Shown here: piece after piece, positions 29,486 through 29,586 of the stretch
Layout of the letters: every line of letters begins with the position of its first letter
Position numbering within the stretch: the first letter of the stretch is position 1
DNA from: JAHQVI01 sp050330195
GTDB lineage: Bacteria; Pseudomonadota; Alphaproteobacteria; Rhizobiales; Rhodomicrobiaceae
Length of the DNA stretch: 29,586 nucleotides
Direction: 5' to 3'
Assembly: GCA_050330195.1 (NCBI GenBank)
Contig: JBHJOB010000066.1
Location: forward strand, 1 to 29,586
Made by a program: the position numbers and the translations under genes
The notes under the pieces: generated by a model
The model's database searches: none
Told to the model about the DNA's origin: nothing
What the model saw: only the letters and a program-made list of their open reading frames with translations

Positions 29486-29586
29486 TTGACGGACTCCAAC
29501 AAGAGCGCAACGGCACTCAGAGCATTGCAGGTTATGGAAATCCTGGCGGATGCCGGCCGTCCGATTTCGGTATGGGAGGTGGCCGA
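29486..29586 (+). CDS. IclR-family regulator, N-terminal part (runs off the window)
   Basis: From TTG at 29486 the plus strand encodes LTDSNKSATALRALQVMEIL (TTG is read as Met when it starts translation) and then ADAGRPISVWEVA. The phrase ALRALQVMEILADAGRPIS is the usual N-terminus of the IclR-type winged helix-turn-helix. A GGGAG ribosome binding site lies about eight bases before the TTG. Only about 33 residues are in the window. It is divergent from the importer operon and likely its regulator, as IclR proteins often control neighbouring uptake or catabolic genes. Confidence 0.7.
   Translation, partial: MTDSNKSATALRALQVMEILADAGRPISVWEVA

Overview
The window is high-GC DNA with the gene content of an alphaproteobacterium, most likely in the Hyphomicrobiales (Rhizobium/Mesorhizobium-like). 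The main pointers are a coxMNOP-type cytochrome oxidase cluster with two subunit III genes, an acdR-acdS pair, DUF2189 and DUF3108 proteins, and many ATGA-coupled operons. The taxon is inferred from gene types; no rRNA or tRNA gene is present.

Layout. 1-220: the start of a frameshifted IS5/IS1182-type transposase cut by the window edge. 496-3378, minus strand: two small exported proteins of unknown function, an APH/choline-kinase-like phosphotransferase, and a four-helix membrane protein with a Pro/Gln/Arg-rich tail. 3592-7693: an Lrp-type regulator (AcdR-like) divergent from ACC deaminase (acdS), followed by a single-chain AceE/MdeB-type 2-oxoacid dehydrogenase E1. ACC deaminase makes 2-oxobutyrate and the E1 is the natural candidate to consume it. 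7765-9436: an FMN azoreductase divergent from a LysR regulator, with two clear inverted repeats between them. 9564-13070, minus strand: a MacAB-type exporter (adaptor, ATPase, permease). Its permease is split by a one-base frameshift and its adaptor carries an unusual insert with two LTxxQ motifs.

13375-21905, plus strand: a DUF3108 envelope protein, then a DUF2189 membrane protein, an AT-rich promoter region, the aa3-type oxidase operon (subunits II, I, III, III and IV, then a divergent heme O synthase) and a second DUF2189 paralogue. The two DUF2189 genes bracket the oxidase operon. 22048-29225, minus strand: an oligopeptide/dipeptide-type ABC importer (binding protein, two permeases, two ATPases) with a terminal aldehyde dehydrogenase. 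A large stem-loop between the binding-protein and permease genes probably sets their expression ratio. A divergent IclR-type regulator starts at 29486 and runs off the window.

I see no CRISPR array, tRNA or phage. The most interesting unit is the regulator / ACC deaminase / AceE-like E1 module, which parallels the mdeR-mdeA-mdeB arrangement for methionine breakdown but whose E1 lacks the N-terminal segment that AceE uses to bind E2.
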